A stretch of DNA of 47,011 bases from a virus, in IMG/VR virus record IMGVR_UViG_3300034093_001163, positions 1-47,011 of that record. One strand, written 5' to 3'. Below, piece by piece: positions 26,001 to 34,200 of the stretch. The translations under genes and the position numbers were made by a program. Under the pieces are notes generated by a model. The model searched no databases, had not been told where the DNA came from, and saw only the letters and a program-made list of their open reading frames with translations. Position 1 is the stretch's first letter, and the number at the start of each line of letters is the position of its first letter.

Positions 26001-26211
26001 CAGTAAACAACCAGCTAATCTCACTTACCAATTCAGGACTCATTTCCAATTTAGCATGAGCGATATCACCAGCTAAGTAGATAATGGAATCTTCCGTTCC
26101 TCTCTTTTTGATTTCTTCGAACATTGAGTAGAATACTTCTCTAAACTCTTTGTGTCTTTTTATGTTACGGATGTGTATATCCGCAATGTGATAAATTCTC
26201 TTTAACCTCAT
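23068..26211 (-). CDS. SbcD-SbcC (gp47-gp46/Mre11-Rad50-like) single-chain fusion nuclease-ATPase
   Basis: This 1047-residue protein joins nuclease and ATPase in one chain. The N-terminal calcineurin-like phosphoesterase (about 1-340) has ADIH (10-13), GD (48-49), GNHD (83-86), FHGPV (His154), LLGDIHKRQ (Asp188/His190). The Rad50/SbcC half has a Walker A (APNAQGKSS, 402-410), long coiled coils around a CNFC zinc hook (723-726), the signature CSGMEKFISGLAIRVAL, and Walker B VIDEGFGTLDADN (from about 987). In T4 these are separate gp47 and gp46, which process DNA ends for recombination-dependent replication and host DNA degradation. It is co-transcribed with the primase, 3 nt after a small unknown gene. 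Confidence 0.93.
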   Translation of the reverse strand: MRLKRIYHIADIHIRNIKRHKEFREVFYSMFEEIKKRGTEDSIIYLAGDIAHAKLEMSPELVSEISWLFTECNKLCPTIVIAGNHDCNMNNSDRMDVLTPIVDALKLPNLTYLRDTQVYGIGGVDFAVFSIFDNKDNWPKADTLFGNKKIALFHGPVDNSTTDVGYVVSSRHFTTEIFDGYHLALLGDIHKRQEMISPSGCKVVYAGSLVQQNFGETLDKHGFLVWDLDTMTYEEVDIQNDYGYYTLDVDGGVVPDVTDMPLYPRLRVRITNTDTADTKRMMADITAKYGVEDFTIIRTDTFNKKKTNDREARLEVDSIADINHQNSLIGEYIERMMPFVTKEDLAGIEKINRDINSRIQPSELQRNISWKPIKFDFSNMFSYGERNVINFDKINGLMGLFAPNAQGKSSLFDAISFCLFDKCSRAYKASAIMNNRKADFHCQLEFSVDGVVYGIRREGRTINKGKNVKVDVDFWREGDSGRESLNGTERRDTNQVIETYVGRYEDFIMTALSLQANNALFIDKSQSERKDLMAQFMGLDIFDKLYDTATNDIKDVNALIRNFRKTDFTSELAQKENDLNSKREEYDNLDAEKLELEIRKGELDEQIINLSQQIIPIQGNLNIDTLNSKLKTIEGDLTTWGGTKYKLVEKHTEAKELVREAKEMVDSKVTINGTDIGDAQIQLNLVKGQIKDTLHQIELLEQTIETNKEKLSHLAEHEYDPNCNFCMNNVFVKDANETEKKLGEQGNQLEILNILHGALITQLGELAGVEDQFRQWKQWTDEHSRLITLRERLEADGKTAESRIELLQHQLETAKADIKRYNDNVETITNNTSLVNQIENIKEEKQGIETQISNVNKKMLKLMSEVGATKTYIDNMVAKMEEVKELESKNQLYTFYLDAVKKDGVPYELISKALPAIENEVNNILGQVVDFSISMDTDGKNINARIVYEDQEWALEMCSGMEKFISGLAIRVALINICNLPRPNFLVIDEGFGTLDADNLSSLFMMMQYLKTQFDFIWVISHLEQMRDIVDGLIEIKKVDGFSKINF

Positions 26212-26214
26212 ATA

Positions 26215-26490
26215 TTATTTTCGTTTAACTACATCATATCCCTTATCGTTTAGAATAGATGTAACCAATTCCATTTTATTATTTATTAATCTTCGTATTT
26301 CGTTTGCTTCTTTTTTATTTAACTTTGTCAAACCTTTTAATCTTAATTTTTCACCCATACTCATAGGTGGCTTGACATTTTTTTCATTTTCAATTGATTT
26401 CAATGGTAATGCAATTTTTAATTTGCTCATTAAACCAGCATCTACACCATCCTTATATCTATTATCTTTTATATTTGGATTGTTTTTCAT
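26215..26490 (-). CDS. Small basic protein of unknown function
   Basis: This 91-residue, lysine- and asparagine-rich protein lies between primase and the SbcD-SbcC fusion. Its start overlaps the primase stop in an ATGA arrangement (4 nt), and it ends 3 nt before the next ATG, so it is firmly within the operon. The C-terminal half (about 48-91) is helical (KLRLKGLTKLNKKEANEIRR), and the charge suggests nucleic-acid binding. I recognise no family; a replication accessory factor is a guess from context. Confidence 0.5.
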   Translation of the reverse strand: MKNNPNIKDNRYKDGVDAGLMSKLKIALPLKSIENEKNVKPPMSMGEKLRLKGLTKLNKKEANEIRRLINNKMELVTSILNDKGYDVVKRK

Positions 26491-27425
26491 ATATTGTTTA
26501 ATTTAGATAGAACTAAGTCATCCCATCCAGTTTGTTTTGCTCCCTTTAGGAGTTCGTTTACTTTTTTAAATCCCATTTCACCAGCATCCTTATCAGTTGG
26601 TATAATGTTACGAACTTTAATTCCGTTCTTTAAAAAGTAATCAGTATGTTTAGTTGAATCTGCAATAGCATCTGAATCTAACATAATAGTTACTTCTTTA
26701 ACACCTTTATCTATAATCTTATTCTTTAATTTGCTCAATAAGAACTTTCCAAGCAAAGGAATACAATTTCTTTTAATTGAGAATGAATCGAATACACCCT
26801 CACATAAAGTAATGGGTTCGTTCCAATTGATTTGATTATCAAACACAATTACATCTCTATTAACTGGTGGATTCTTATACTTCATTCGTTCTTCTTTGTA
26901 ATATGAACGAGCTACGAAGTAATTTAAGTCACCATTCTCATCATACGAAGGTACAATGATTCTGCCAAAGTATAATCCATCAGAACAATATCCGATGTTA
27001 TATTTAACGATATCAGCTTGGGTAATTCCTCTTTCTTTAAGGTAGTTAATAGCTTGATTGTATTCAGGTTGGAATCCATTTGGTTTGAAGTGTAATTGTT
27101 TGAATTCTGATGGTAATTGTAACTTAGCTACATACTCATCTTTCTCAACTAATGTATAATCATCCTCACCATAGATATCTTTCAATCTATTAAGGTCCCT
27201 CACATCCACATTGAGTTTGCGAAGAAGGGATTGGATACTTCTACCTTTAGAATCGCATACCCAGCAGTGCCATCTTTGAGTATCTAAGTTTACTTGGAGT
27301 TTTTTCTTATGGTGATTACAAAATGGACAATGGTGAGCCTGCTCATTTCCCTTTAAGGATGAACCTACACCCAATGTGGTGTCTAAAATGTTAATGACCG
27401 TTAGTTTATTCTTCCCAAATAGCAT
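26487..27425 (-). CDS. 61: DNA primase, DnaG/T4 gp61-type
   Basis: This enzyme makes RNA primers for lagging-strand synthesis. The 312-residue protein has an N-terminal zinc ribbon with C33-x2-C36 and C54-x2-C57 (CPFCNHHKKK...HCWVC). The TOPRIM-type catalytic region has LCEGVFDSFS with Glu209 and TIMLDSDA with Asp250/Asp252. There is no fused helicase domain, so it matches T4 gp61 rather than gp4-type primase-helicases; a separate helicase is expected outside the window. A host-type promoter lies 17 nt upstream of the ATG. The end overlaps the next gene by 4 nt. Confidence 0.9.
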   Translation of the reverse strand: MLFGKNKLTVINILDTTLGVGSSLKGNEQAHHCPFCNHHKKKLQVNLDTQRWHCWVCDSKGRSIQSLLRKLNVDVRDLNRLKDIYGEDDYTLVEKDEYVAKLQLPSEFKQLHFKPNGFQPEYNQAINYLKERGITQADIVKYNIGYCSDGLYFGRIIVPSYDENGDLNYFVARSYYKEERMKYKNPPVNRDVIVFDNQINWNEPITLCEGVFDSFSIKRNCIPLLGKFLLSKLKNKIIDKGVKEVTIMLDSDAIADSTKHTDYFLKNGIKVRNIIPTDKDAGEMGFKKVNELLKGAKQTGWDDLVLSKLNNI

Positions 27426-27442
27426 ATTATGTATATTCTATA

Positions 27443-27474
27443 CAAATATACAACTTTTTTGGGAATTATCCAAA
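27443..27474 (-). promoter_or_regulatory. Bacteroidota-type promoter (TTTG-N20-TATATTTG) for the primase operon
   Basis: On the minus strand TTTG (27471-27474) and TATATTTG (27443-27450) are 20 nt apart, the same geometry as at 15088-15119. It sits directly after the stop of the preceding gene and 17 nt before the primase ATG. It probably gives early, host-polymerase expression of primase and SbcDC. Confidence 0.7.
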
Positions 27475-27675
27475 TTAATGATTGGAATTCTTTACATCGT
27501 AAAGGAAATCAGCTAAAAACTGCATTTTTGCTGCAATTGGAGCTTTTGGTTGGTTTGCTTCCAACATTCCTTTAAGGTCTACTAAAGATGCAGCTGCTAT
27601 TTGAAGTGCATCATCTTTTGCGTTTAAATAAGCTTCGGAGATTCCGTACTTATGTGCGATTTCAGGTATTGTCAT
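27475..27675 (-). CDS. Small hypothetical protein with helix-turn-helix-like start
   Basis: This 66-residue protein starts MTIPEIAHKYGISEAYLNAK, which has the look of the first two helices of a helix-turn-helix, followed by an alanine- and leucine-rich helix (DALQIAAASLVDLKGML) and a short C-terminal helix. It lies 4 nt after the GIY-YIG gene and directly before the primase promoter. A small DNA-binding or adaptor protein is possible; no family is recognised. Confidence 0.5.
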   Translation of the reverse strand: MTIPEIAHKYGISEAYLNAKDDALQIAAASLVDLKGMLEANQPKAPIAAKMQFLADFLYDVKNSNH

Positions 27676-27679
27676 AACT

Positions 27680-28090
27680 TTAGTTTATAATATCCCTACG
27701 GAAGAATTTTCCCATAAGGTTTTCGTTTATTGCTTGTTCGTTGGCAAGTACATCGTAATGAAACTGCCATTTAATTTCGTAATATGATAAGGATTTCTTT
27801 GAAAAGCAAAACTGAATGATTTCTCTTTCAAAATATTCAGCGTTTCCAGCTTTTACTTCCGATTTAATCCATTCGTTTGATGAATAGTATTTTTCCCAAT
27901 CAGATGCTTTCTTTACAACCCTTTTACGAGTCTTTCCCTTAAGGGGTTTCAATCTACGGGTTTGAGATAGAGATTTTTTTCCTATATAGAATCTACCAGT
28001 TCTGTTATCAATTATTTTATAGACAAATCCAACCGCACCTTCTGGTGTGGTTTCTTCTGTAACAATATTTCCATTAAATTTCCAACTCAT
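27680..28090 (-). CDS. GIY-YIG endonuclease-like protein
   Basis: This 136-residue protein shows the GIY-YIG nuclease signature: GFVYKIIDNR (21-30) and FYIGKKS (34-40), the conserved Arg (Arg46) after the YIG element, a Glu-bearing helix (SYYEIKWQF, Glu105) and an Asn in INENLMGKFF near residue 122. It is the size of a lone catalytic domain, so it is not an obviously complete homing endonuclease with a DNA-binding tail. It could act like T4 endonuclease II on host DNA, or as a resolvase-like or free-standing homing nuclease. It sits 3 nt after a small basic protein gene, upstream of the primase operon. Confidence 0.75.
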   Translation of the reverse strand: MSWKFNGNIVTEETTPEGAVGFVYKIIDNRTGRFYIGKKSLSQTRRLKPLKGKTRKRVVKKASDWEKYYSSNEWIKSEVKAGNAEYFEREIIQFCFSKKSLSYYEIKWQFHYDVLANEQAINENLMGKFFRRDIIN

Positions 28091-28093
28091 TAA

Positions 28094-28297
28094 TTACTTT
28101 TTTACCATATCCGAATACTTCTTTGTAGTATTCAAATCCCCACCTCTTGCTTTTTTAAGCTTTACTTCATCTTTAGATAAATCTTTGGATGGTTTATATG
28201 CATTATCAGCGCCTATTGGCTCAACATCTCCGCCTTTACTGTTAATTTTACTTGTTGTAGGTGGTTTTTTTTCAAATGTTTCTAAAATTTTAGACAT
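28094..28297 (-). CDS. Small basic low-complexity protein of unknown function
   Basis: This 67-residue, lysine-rich hydrophilic protein is probably mostly disordered (KPPTTSKINSKGGD near the start and KKARGGDLNTTKKYSDM near the end). It lies downstream of the tail gene ending at 28332, with a late-type promoter in the gap, and is followed after 3 nt by the GIY-YIG gene. The intergenic promoter and low complexity suggest a small virion or DNA-associated protein, but no family is recognised. Confidence 0.45.
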   Translation of the reverse strand: MSKILETFEKKPPTTSKINSKGGDVEPIGADNAYKPSKDLSKDEVKLKKARGGDLNTTKKYSDMVKK

Positions 28298-28318
28298 ATC
28301 TTTTGTTTGTTTTCTTTA

Positions 28319-28328
28319 TATAAATATA
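28319..28328 (-). promoter_or_regulatory. Putative phage late promoter
   Basis: The minus strand reads TTATATTTATATAAAG, 21 nt before the ATG at 28297. It matches the recurrent ATATTTAT core with the TATA extension. Confidence 0.5.
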
Positions 28329-28331
28329 ACA

Positions 28332-29228
28332 TTATGTGTCAAAACGAATAATAAAGTTTACCGGATAATCAGGTAAAGATTTAATTGGTTGTGGTAATTT
28401 TGCCACAGCTACCATATTTAATTCATTATCATACAATGCAATTGTAGTAATATATGGTGCTAAAAATGAACCAGTTTGGTCTAAAGAACTACTTGCTTCG
28501 TATTGAAGAAATGCGGATTTTACCCATTTAATTCCAGCATCATAAAACGATGATGTAACCAAATCTCCAATTTTTGTAGAACCCGGCCTTTGCATTATAT
28601 GAGTGTAAAGTCTACCACCATCTTCATATACAGCTGATGGATTTTGTGAATAATTAAACTCACTTTCTAATACCGGTATGAATACTTCATTTTCAAATAT
28701 TGTTTTTGTTGAACGAAAATTTAAAGTAAATTGAGATAATACAGAACCACTAACTATATCTTTAGATATTACAACCAATCCTCTATCATAAAATATGTTT
28801 CCTTTAATATTACTACCAGAATCAATAAGGTTTGAATATCCATCATCTGTATAAATTCTACTTAATTGTTCATCTTCCAATACGACAGTTCCAACTTTTA
28901 TTCCCTCACCATAATATATTTGTGGGATAGAAAATACAGCTATATCATCTTCTAAAATTCTTTCATCGGTTGATGCATATGATTTTCGTAATCCAACTTC
29001 TGTTAAAATAGATGCTGTTGATGGGTTTGTGTAAAATTGGGATTTTATTGATGCATGAATTACTTTTTGATTATAACCATGACTTGTATCATCATTATCA
29101 ATATCAATTAATGTATTGGCACCCCTTGTACCGAAAATTGGATATATATCATTCTCATCCAATGTCCATTCTTTATAGACCTTCATAGGTCTAATTATAA
29201 TATCAGATTTTGGAATTTCTTTAATCAT
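28332..29228 (-). CDS. Tail/virion protein, paralogue of the 411-residue protein upstream
   Basis: This 298-residue beta-rich protein is a virion component by context. Its C-terminus has SEFNYSQNPSAVY, then YITTIALYDNELNMVAVAKL and PQPIKSLPDYPVNF, which align with EFNYSNNPTYL, YITTVGLLNDSNELVAIAKT and SQPIVKSFDKEVLI in the neighbouring 411-residue protein, so the two are duplicates with divergent N-termini. It is the last gene of the tail block and is separated from its paralogue by a terminator and its own late-type promoter. A fibre-like or baseplate-decorating role is plausible, but no family is recognised. Confidence 0.65.
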   Translation of the reverse strand: MIKEIPKSDIIIRPMKVYKEWTLDENDIYPIFGTRGANTLIDIDNDDTSHGYNQKVIHASIKSQFYTNPSTASILTEVGLRKSYASTDERILEDDIAVFSIPQIYYGEGIKVGTVVLEDEQLSRIYTDDGYSNLIDSGSNIKGNIFYDRGLVVISKDIVSGSVLSQFTLNFRSTKTIFENEVFIPVLESEFNYSQNPSAVYEDGGRLYTHIMQRPGSTKIGDLVTSSFYDAGIKWVKSAFLQYEASSSLDQTGSFLAPYITTIALYDNELNMVAVAKLPQPIKSLPDYPVNFIIRFDT

Positions 29229-29246
29229 GTAGTCTTCCGATTTGTA

Positions 29247-29256
29247 TATAAATATT
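29247..29256 (-). promoter_or_regulatory. Putative phage late promoter
   Basis: The minus strand reads CAATATTTATATAC, 18 nt before the ATG at 29228 and downstream of the terminator at 29265-29288, so it restarts transcription after termination. Confidence 0.55.
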
Positions 29257-29264
29257 GATTAAAT

Positions 29265-29288
29265 GAAAAACCCCCAATGAAGGGGGTT
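29265..29288 (-). terminator. Strong intrinsic terminator after the 411-residue virion gene
   Basis: On the minus strand a perfect stem AACCCCC/GGGGGTT with 6-nt loop TTCATT is followed by a T-run. It lies 24 nt after the stop of the gene ending at 29313. It is the most GC-rich hairpin seen in this AT-rich window, and it isolates a probably highly expressed structural gene. Confidence 0.88.
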
Positions 29289-29312
29289 CTCTTTATTATG
29301 TTTCTAATTAAA

Positions 29313-30548
29313 TTAGAATGATAATTTAACTTTAATTAAAACTTCTTTATCAAAAGATTTAACAATTGGTTGAGAAGTCTTAGCTATTGCAACTAATTCA
29401 TTTGAATCGTTTAATAAACCTACAGTTGTAATGTAAGTTTGTGGGTCAGTATTAAATGAAGTTTCAGTAAATGTACCATCTGCTGCTAAGTAAGTAGGGT
29501 TATTAGAATAGTTAAATTCTCTATTTGTTGCTCTTACAAAGAAGTGTTGTGTTGATACGTTTTCAGTTCTTCTAGCTTGGAAATCACCTTGTCCAGCTGC
29601 TGGATTATACGATGCGCTAATTGCGTGATATAATAATTTGTGGTTACTTTGGTCAGCCAATATTGATAGGTTACCAGTTACACTTCCCAAACTAGCACCA
29701 CCACCATCTCTAACAGTTCCAACTAATCCACCTATTGCTGCTGCGTTAAGTACTATAATACCTCTATCAGGATAAAATGCTCCGTATCCTTGTCCAGTTG
29801 AAGTTTCAGTTGTATTTTTAATTGTTGCTTCACTTTGAGTACCTAATTCCAATGAACCAGAAACTACTTTAAATACGTTACCACTTAATCCTAAAGTATC
29901 ACCAAATTTCTTACCACTATTATCAATTAATGTAAAATATCCGTTAGAACCAGATACCGTTAATGACCAGTTACCAGCGTCCATTTTTTCTCTATATCTA
30001 TTTCTAGAGAAGTTAATTATATAGATACCATTTGCATCAGTTGCAATTCCTGAACTATTATCAAATTGGAATTTAGAAAGAGTTGGGTCTAATAACATCG
30101 ATTTATACTGAGCGTAGGTTGCTTTAGATGGTAACAATGCTTCATCACTATTTTGTAAAGAAACAGAACCACTTCCATCAACATGTCCATATGCAATTGC
30201 AAATTGAATATCTTCTACTTCACTTAATCTAGGGTCTAAATTATAAACATTCCAATAGTATTTACCACTTGTAGATGCTACTTGATTTGATGATGTAAAG
30301 AATTGTGTTAATGAACCAGAATCATTACTCCATAATCCAGTTGTTACTACTTCTATTTTTGCGTTTACTTTATCAAATTCACCAAATCTTTTATAAAGAC
30401 CTGTACCAGTAGTTCCAGTAGTTGCAATTTGCTGAGTAGCTGGAAGTGCTGAATTTAATAATTGTACTATCGCATTTGAATCAATTGTACCAGTGTTAGC
30501 CAATGCTGCAATCTGCGAAGTTATATTTGGGTTTGTTATTTGTGCCAT
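29313..30548 (-). CDS. Abundant virion/tail protein (beta-rich), with C-terminal duplicate in the next gene
   Basis: This 411-residue protein is rich in Ser, Thr, Asn and Gly. An Asn/Gln- and Ala-rich start (MAQITNPNITSQIAALANTG) precedes a beta-rich body with repeated short GSGS-like turns. The C-terminal motif (EFNYSNNPTYL, then YITTVGLLNDSNELVAIAKT) is shared with the 298-residue protein downstream. It ends at a strong intrinsic terminator, which suggests high expression, as for a major structural component. It lies 20 nt after the 208-residue virion protein. I do not recognise a T4 counterpart; sheath and tube genes are not otherwise seen in the window. Confidence 0.65.
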   Translation of the reverse strand: MAQITNPNITSQIAALANTGTIDSNAIVQLLNSALPATQQIATTGTTGTGLYKRFGEFDKVNAKIEVVTTGLWSNDSGSLTQFFTSSNQVASTSGKYYWNVYNLDPRLSEVEDIQFAIAYGHVDGSGSVSLQNSDEALLPSKATYAQYKSMLLDPTLSKFQFDNSSGIATDANGIYIINFSRNRYREKMDAGNWSLTVSGSNGYFTLIDNSGKKFGDTLGLSGNVFKVVSGSLELGTQSEATIKNTTETSTGQGYGAFYPDRGIIVLNAAAIGGLVGTVRDGGGASLGSVTGNLSILADQSNHKLLYHAISASYNPAAGQGDFQARRTENVSTQHFFVRATNREFNYSNNPTYLAADGTFTETSFNTDPQTYITTVGLLNDSNELVAIAKTSQPIVKSFDKEVLIKVKLSF

Positions 30549-30568
30549 TTTCTTATTTCTATTTTATT

Positions 30569-31195
30569 TTATACAGATTGTTTGTATGTTATAATGACAG
30601 GTATAGTTTGAGAGCCACCAGTTTCATTACCAAATACAGTTATTGTTGTTGATACATCAATTGTTAAGTTTGGATTTGGAGTAAATCTAAATTCCTTTCC
30701 AGTAACTACCTGTGCAGTTGTTGTAATTTCATCACCCAAAAATATATTTGTAGTACCAGAACCAGCAGCTACAGTTACAGTCAATGTACCAGCTCTTTGG
30801 TCTGCTAATACCATTGTGTATCCAGCATTTTGATTTCCATTAGGAGATGTTGTTGGAGTTAATCCCACACCACCTTCTAATTGAGTTGCATTAATTTGAG
30901 GTACACCCAATTTAACAGTTGGGATTTGAGTAGTTCCTTTTGGTAAGGTAACTAATTTGTATCTTAATACTTGAGTTTCATCAGGAGATGCTTCCGTCAC
31001 AGGAATAGCTCTGATTGCTGAATCATAGTATGCAGAACCTTTTGGATGCGCTGGTTCGTAAAGCGTATAATCAATCTCATCATCACCCAAAGCAAACTTT
31101 GTAATGTTTAAAGATTGACCTGATGCCAATTTTTGTCTTCCTTTTTTGGTAAGAATTGCATCTACTGTAATTTCTGTGTTATCTAAATATGCCAT
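30569..31195 (-). CDS. Virion structural protein with TKKGRQKLASG...ALGDDEIDY signature
   Basis: This 208-residue protein begins MAYLDNTEITVDAILTKKGR and continues with KFALGDDEIDYTLYEPAHPK (about residues 33-52), a signature I recall at the N-termini of tail and baseplate proteins in large myophages. The rest is beta-rich with Thr-rich strands. It follows the 1717-residue protein gene, with a late-type promoter in the 54-nt gap, and leads into the 411-residue protein gene. A tail or fibre attachment role is likely, though not proven by sequence. Confidence 0.6.
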   Translation of the reverse strand: MAYLDNTEITVDAILTKKGRQKLASGQSLNITKFALGDDEIDYTLYEPAHPKGSAYYDSAIRAIPVTEASPDETQVLRYKLVTLPKGTTQIPTVKLGVPQINATQLEGGVGLTPTTSPNGNQNAGYTMVLADQRAGTLTVTVAAGSGTTNIFLGDEITTTAQVVTGKEFRFTPNPNLTIDVSTTITVFGNETGGSQTIPVIITYKQSV

Positions 31196-31220
31196 TTGAT
31201 ATTGTTTTTTATCTATATTC

Positions 31221-31230
31221 TATAAATATA
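31221..31230 (-). promoter_or_regulatory. Putative phage late promoter
   Basis: The minus strand reads GTTATATTTATAGAATATAG, 25 nt before the ATG at 31195. It carries the recurrent ATATTTAT core. Confidence 0.5.
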
Positions 31231-31249
31231 ACTAATTTTTATTTTCCAA

Positions 31250-34200
31250 TTAATCTACCTCAAGTATTGGTTCACCACTACCTCTACCAGTCTTAGCCAC
31301 TTTAAGAATATTAGGATTAGTAGTAAATGTTTCAACTGGGTCTAAACCATCAGGTGTAGTTGCTATTGTTTGCGTAGAACCTTTCCAAAATGAACGAATC
31401 ATACCTTCACCCAAGTTATTTTTATATTTGTAATGCGTTGGAAAATATCCGTTTAATGCTTCTACCGAAACTACTTCATTACCAATAGATATACTTCCAC
31501 TCCAATTAAGTGTAGAAACTTTATATTTGTATTTGGTAACTGCTACTTTCTCATATTTCTGAGCTTCTCCTAAAAGAGCTCCATTAGTTGGCCATCCTTT
31601 TACTAACGTATTTACATTTTGACTATATTGCTCCTTTACTAAGAAAATACTTTTTCTACTTCCGGAAGTTGGATGATAATTTCCAAATAATGGTTCATAG
31701 TTACTAACTATACCAGTACCATGTTTGGCATATAATCCAAATCCTCTATTTGCTAAAGAATCTTTATCCATACCAATTTCAGTAAATGTAAATGAATCAG
31801 CTTCTCCAGTCAAAGTTGCTCCATTAGGACATTGAATGAATGTATCATAGAATGGAGCGCTTGATTCAAATGTAATTATTTCAGTTGAATCAATTGTAGT
31901 ATCATAATTAGGATTACTTCCTTCAAATGTTATTACATCGTTTGCATCAATTGTAGTTTCTTCACTGCTAACATCACTTATAAGTGTTACCACATCAGTT
32001 GCATCTAATAACGCATCCTTTGGAATTGATTCACTTTCTAATATATAATTTTTATTAGTATCTATTGAAGTTTCAAAATCATTTCTTAATGATTCTGGTT
32101 TATCCCAACGAGTTTTACTTCTTTCTAAATAGTGTGGTTCTATTAATAAACCTTTAACTATATTTGTTCTAGCAGGTGCTAAATCGGAAAGTACTTCAAA
32201 TAAAGATTTATCAATGTATTTAATTAATCTTATATATTCATAGATATCTCTATTATCAAGTCTTTCAAAATAATAATGTCTCAAAGTATCTAATTGAGAA
32301 TATGTATCTTTATACTCATCACCAGGATCGCCAATATAGTTATCAATATTAAAATCACCAAATGCTTTTAAGATATCCATATTCAACTCCTTAATTGGAG
32401 AGAAAAATAATCCTAAGCGATTTGTATCAATTGGAGCTCTATCAAATGCTTTTTTAGTTGCTCTTGTTTTATAAGATAAATCACCAACTAATGATGCTGA
32501 TTCAAATCTTATTTTATTAGAATAGTTAAATCCTAAAGATGGTACAGTAGCTGTTACAGTTCTATCATATGGTGCGTATTGATATGGATATGTTGAAGCC
32601 GAATACATATTACTTGCTGATGCAAATGGTTCACCATATGTATCACTTATAGCAACATTCTTAATTCCTATATTTTGAGTTACAGTTCTATCTTTTGGAT
32701 ATTCAAAGTCCAAACGGAACATTAAATCTTTTGTAGATGAATCAAAATCATTTCCATTGATTGCATCGGGGAATAAAGTATGATTTTCAAATTTACTTCT
32801 TTGTAACGGAACTTTCCAAAAACGGAATTCATCAAATTCACCAGCATATCCCTTACCACCAATAAGTAAATTAGGCGTAGACCCTGTCCATTGAGAATCA
32901 TTATACATCATAGACATACTAACCGAAGTTATAATTCTATTGCCATCTGATGTACCTAACCAAACTTCATACCAAGAAGATGAATCTGGATTGTTATGTC
33001 TATTGATTACTACATTTGAATAGTGTTCATTTGATAATGGAAAATCCAAACTTCCTGTTTTTAAATCCGGCCCATATGCATATTCTCCATTTAATTCAGG
33101 TGCAACATATACTGAACCTGTTTCAAAGTATGTACTATTTGAATCATTTCCACCAAAATTTAATTCTAATTTATAAAAAGAACCTGTTGTATTAACTAAA
33201 TCTAAAGTAAATTCACTTCCAGATATTAATGTTGCTACATTATCTATACTACCAGAAGGTCTTATTCTAAACTCAATACAATTTGGATATTCTAATGTAG
33301 AAGGTATTGCGTGCCAAGGTACTATTACACTGGATTCTTCTCTTAATAATATTGCTGCCGTTCTATCATCAAATGTAAATTGCGAACTACCACCTTTTGT
33401 TGGGTCTTGAGGTCCACCAAATTCCATTATTGTCAACATAGATTGCGGAACACCATAACAAGCCATAATAGCTTTCATAGCTCTAGCAGTACCTTTATGC
33501 TTTAATAGATATGGTAAATTATTTAAAATTCTTCTCCATACTTCATCATTAGCATCTGCCAATGGCATACTATATTTTTGAAAACCATCTTTATTAGTAC
33601 CAAATGCATATTCCCATATTAATTCTGAATTAAATGCTCTTTTAGCGTTCCAACCAAATGATTCTAATAAAGAATGAACCAAATTGTTTGAAAATCCATT
33701 TACTTGCTTATGCTCTAATACTTTAGTCTTTGATAAATTGTTTATATACACCCAAAGAATATCAAAGTGTTGACCTATCATATCCAAAAATACCAAAAAA
33801 TCAGTATTGTCAGAATCTTCTTTTATAAATTCAGGTATATTATTTACTAAATAATTTGAATTATATTTATCATATTCTGATGATAAATCTACTAAATTAT
33901 AATACCAGTCTTTTGCTTGAGAACTAGTAGTTGCTCTTAATTTATAGTATGGCAATCCAGTTATAGGATTAGCTTCAGCTGTTTTTGGATATGCTAAATT
34001 ATTTGTAGATGAATATAAAAATCTTTCAAATCCGTCAAATCCTTTTATTAAAGAATTTATAGCATTTAATACTTTTTTAGCTTCGCCAGCTTGCGATACA
34101 CCAGCAAATTGTGCAATTTCCCATTGAATGTCAAACAATCCATCTTCGGTAATTGTTTGATAACCATCTTGTGTTAATAATCCACCATCAAATGCGCCGT

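Noticed and set aside
27680-28090. Homing endonuclease gene inserted in an intron or gene
   Set aside because: The GIY-YIG gene sits in the operon with ordinary spacing and does not interrupt any recognisable gene; no split gene flanks it.
31221-31230. T4-type late promoter TATAAATA on the plus strand
   Set aside because: Reading it as T4-like would point the promoter away from the minus-strand genes and into the 1717-residue gene; the minus-strand orientation of the recurrent element fits all the genes.
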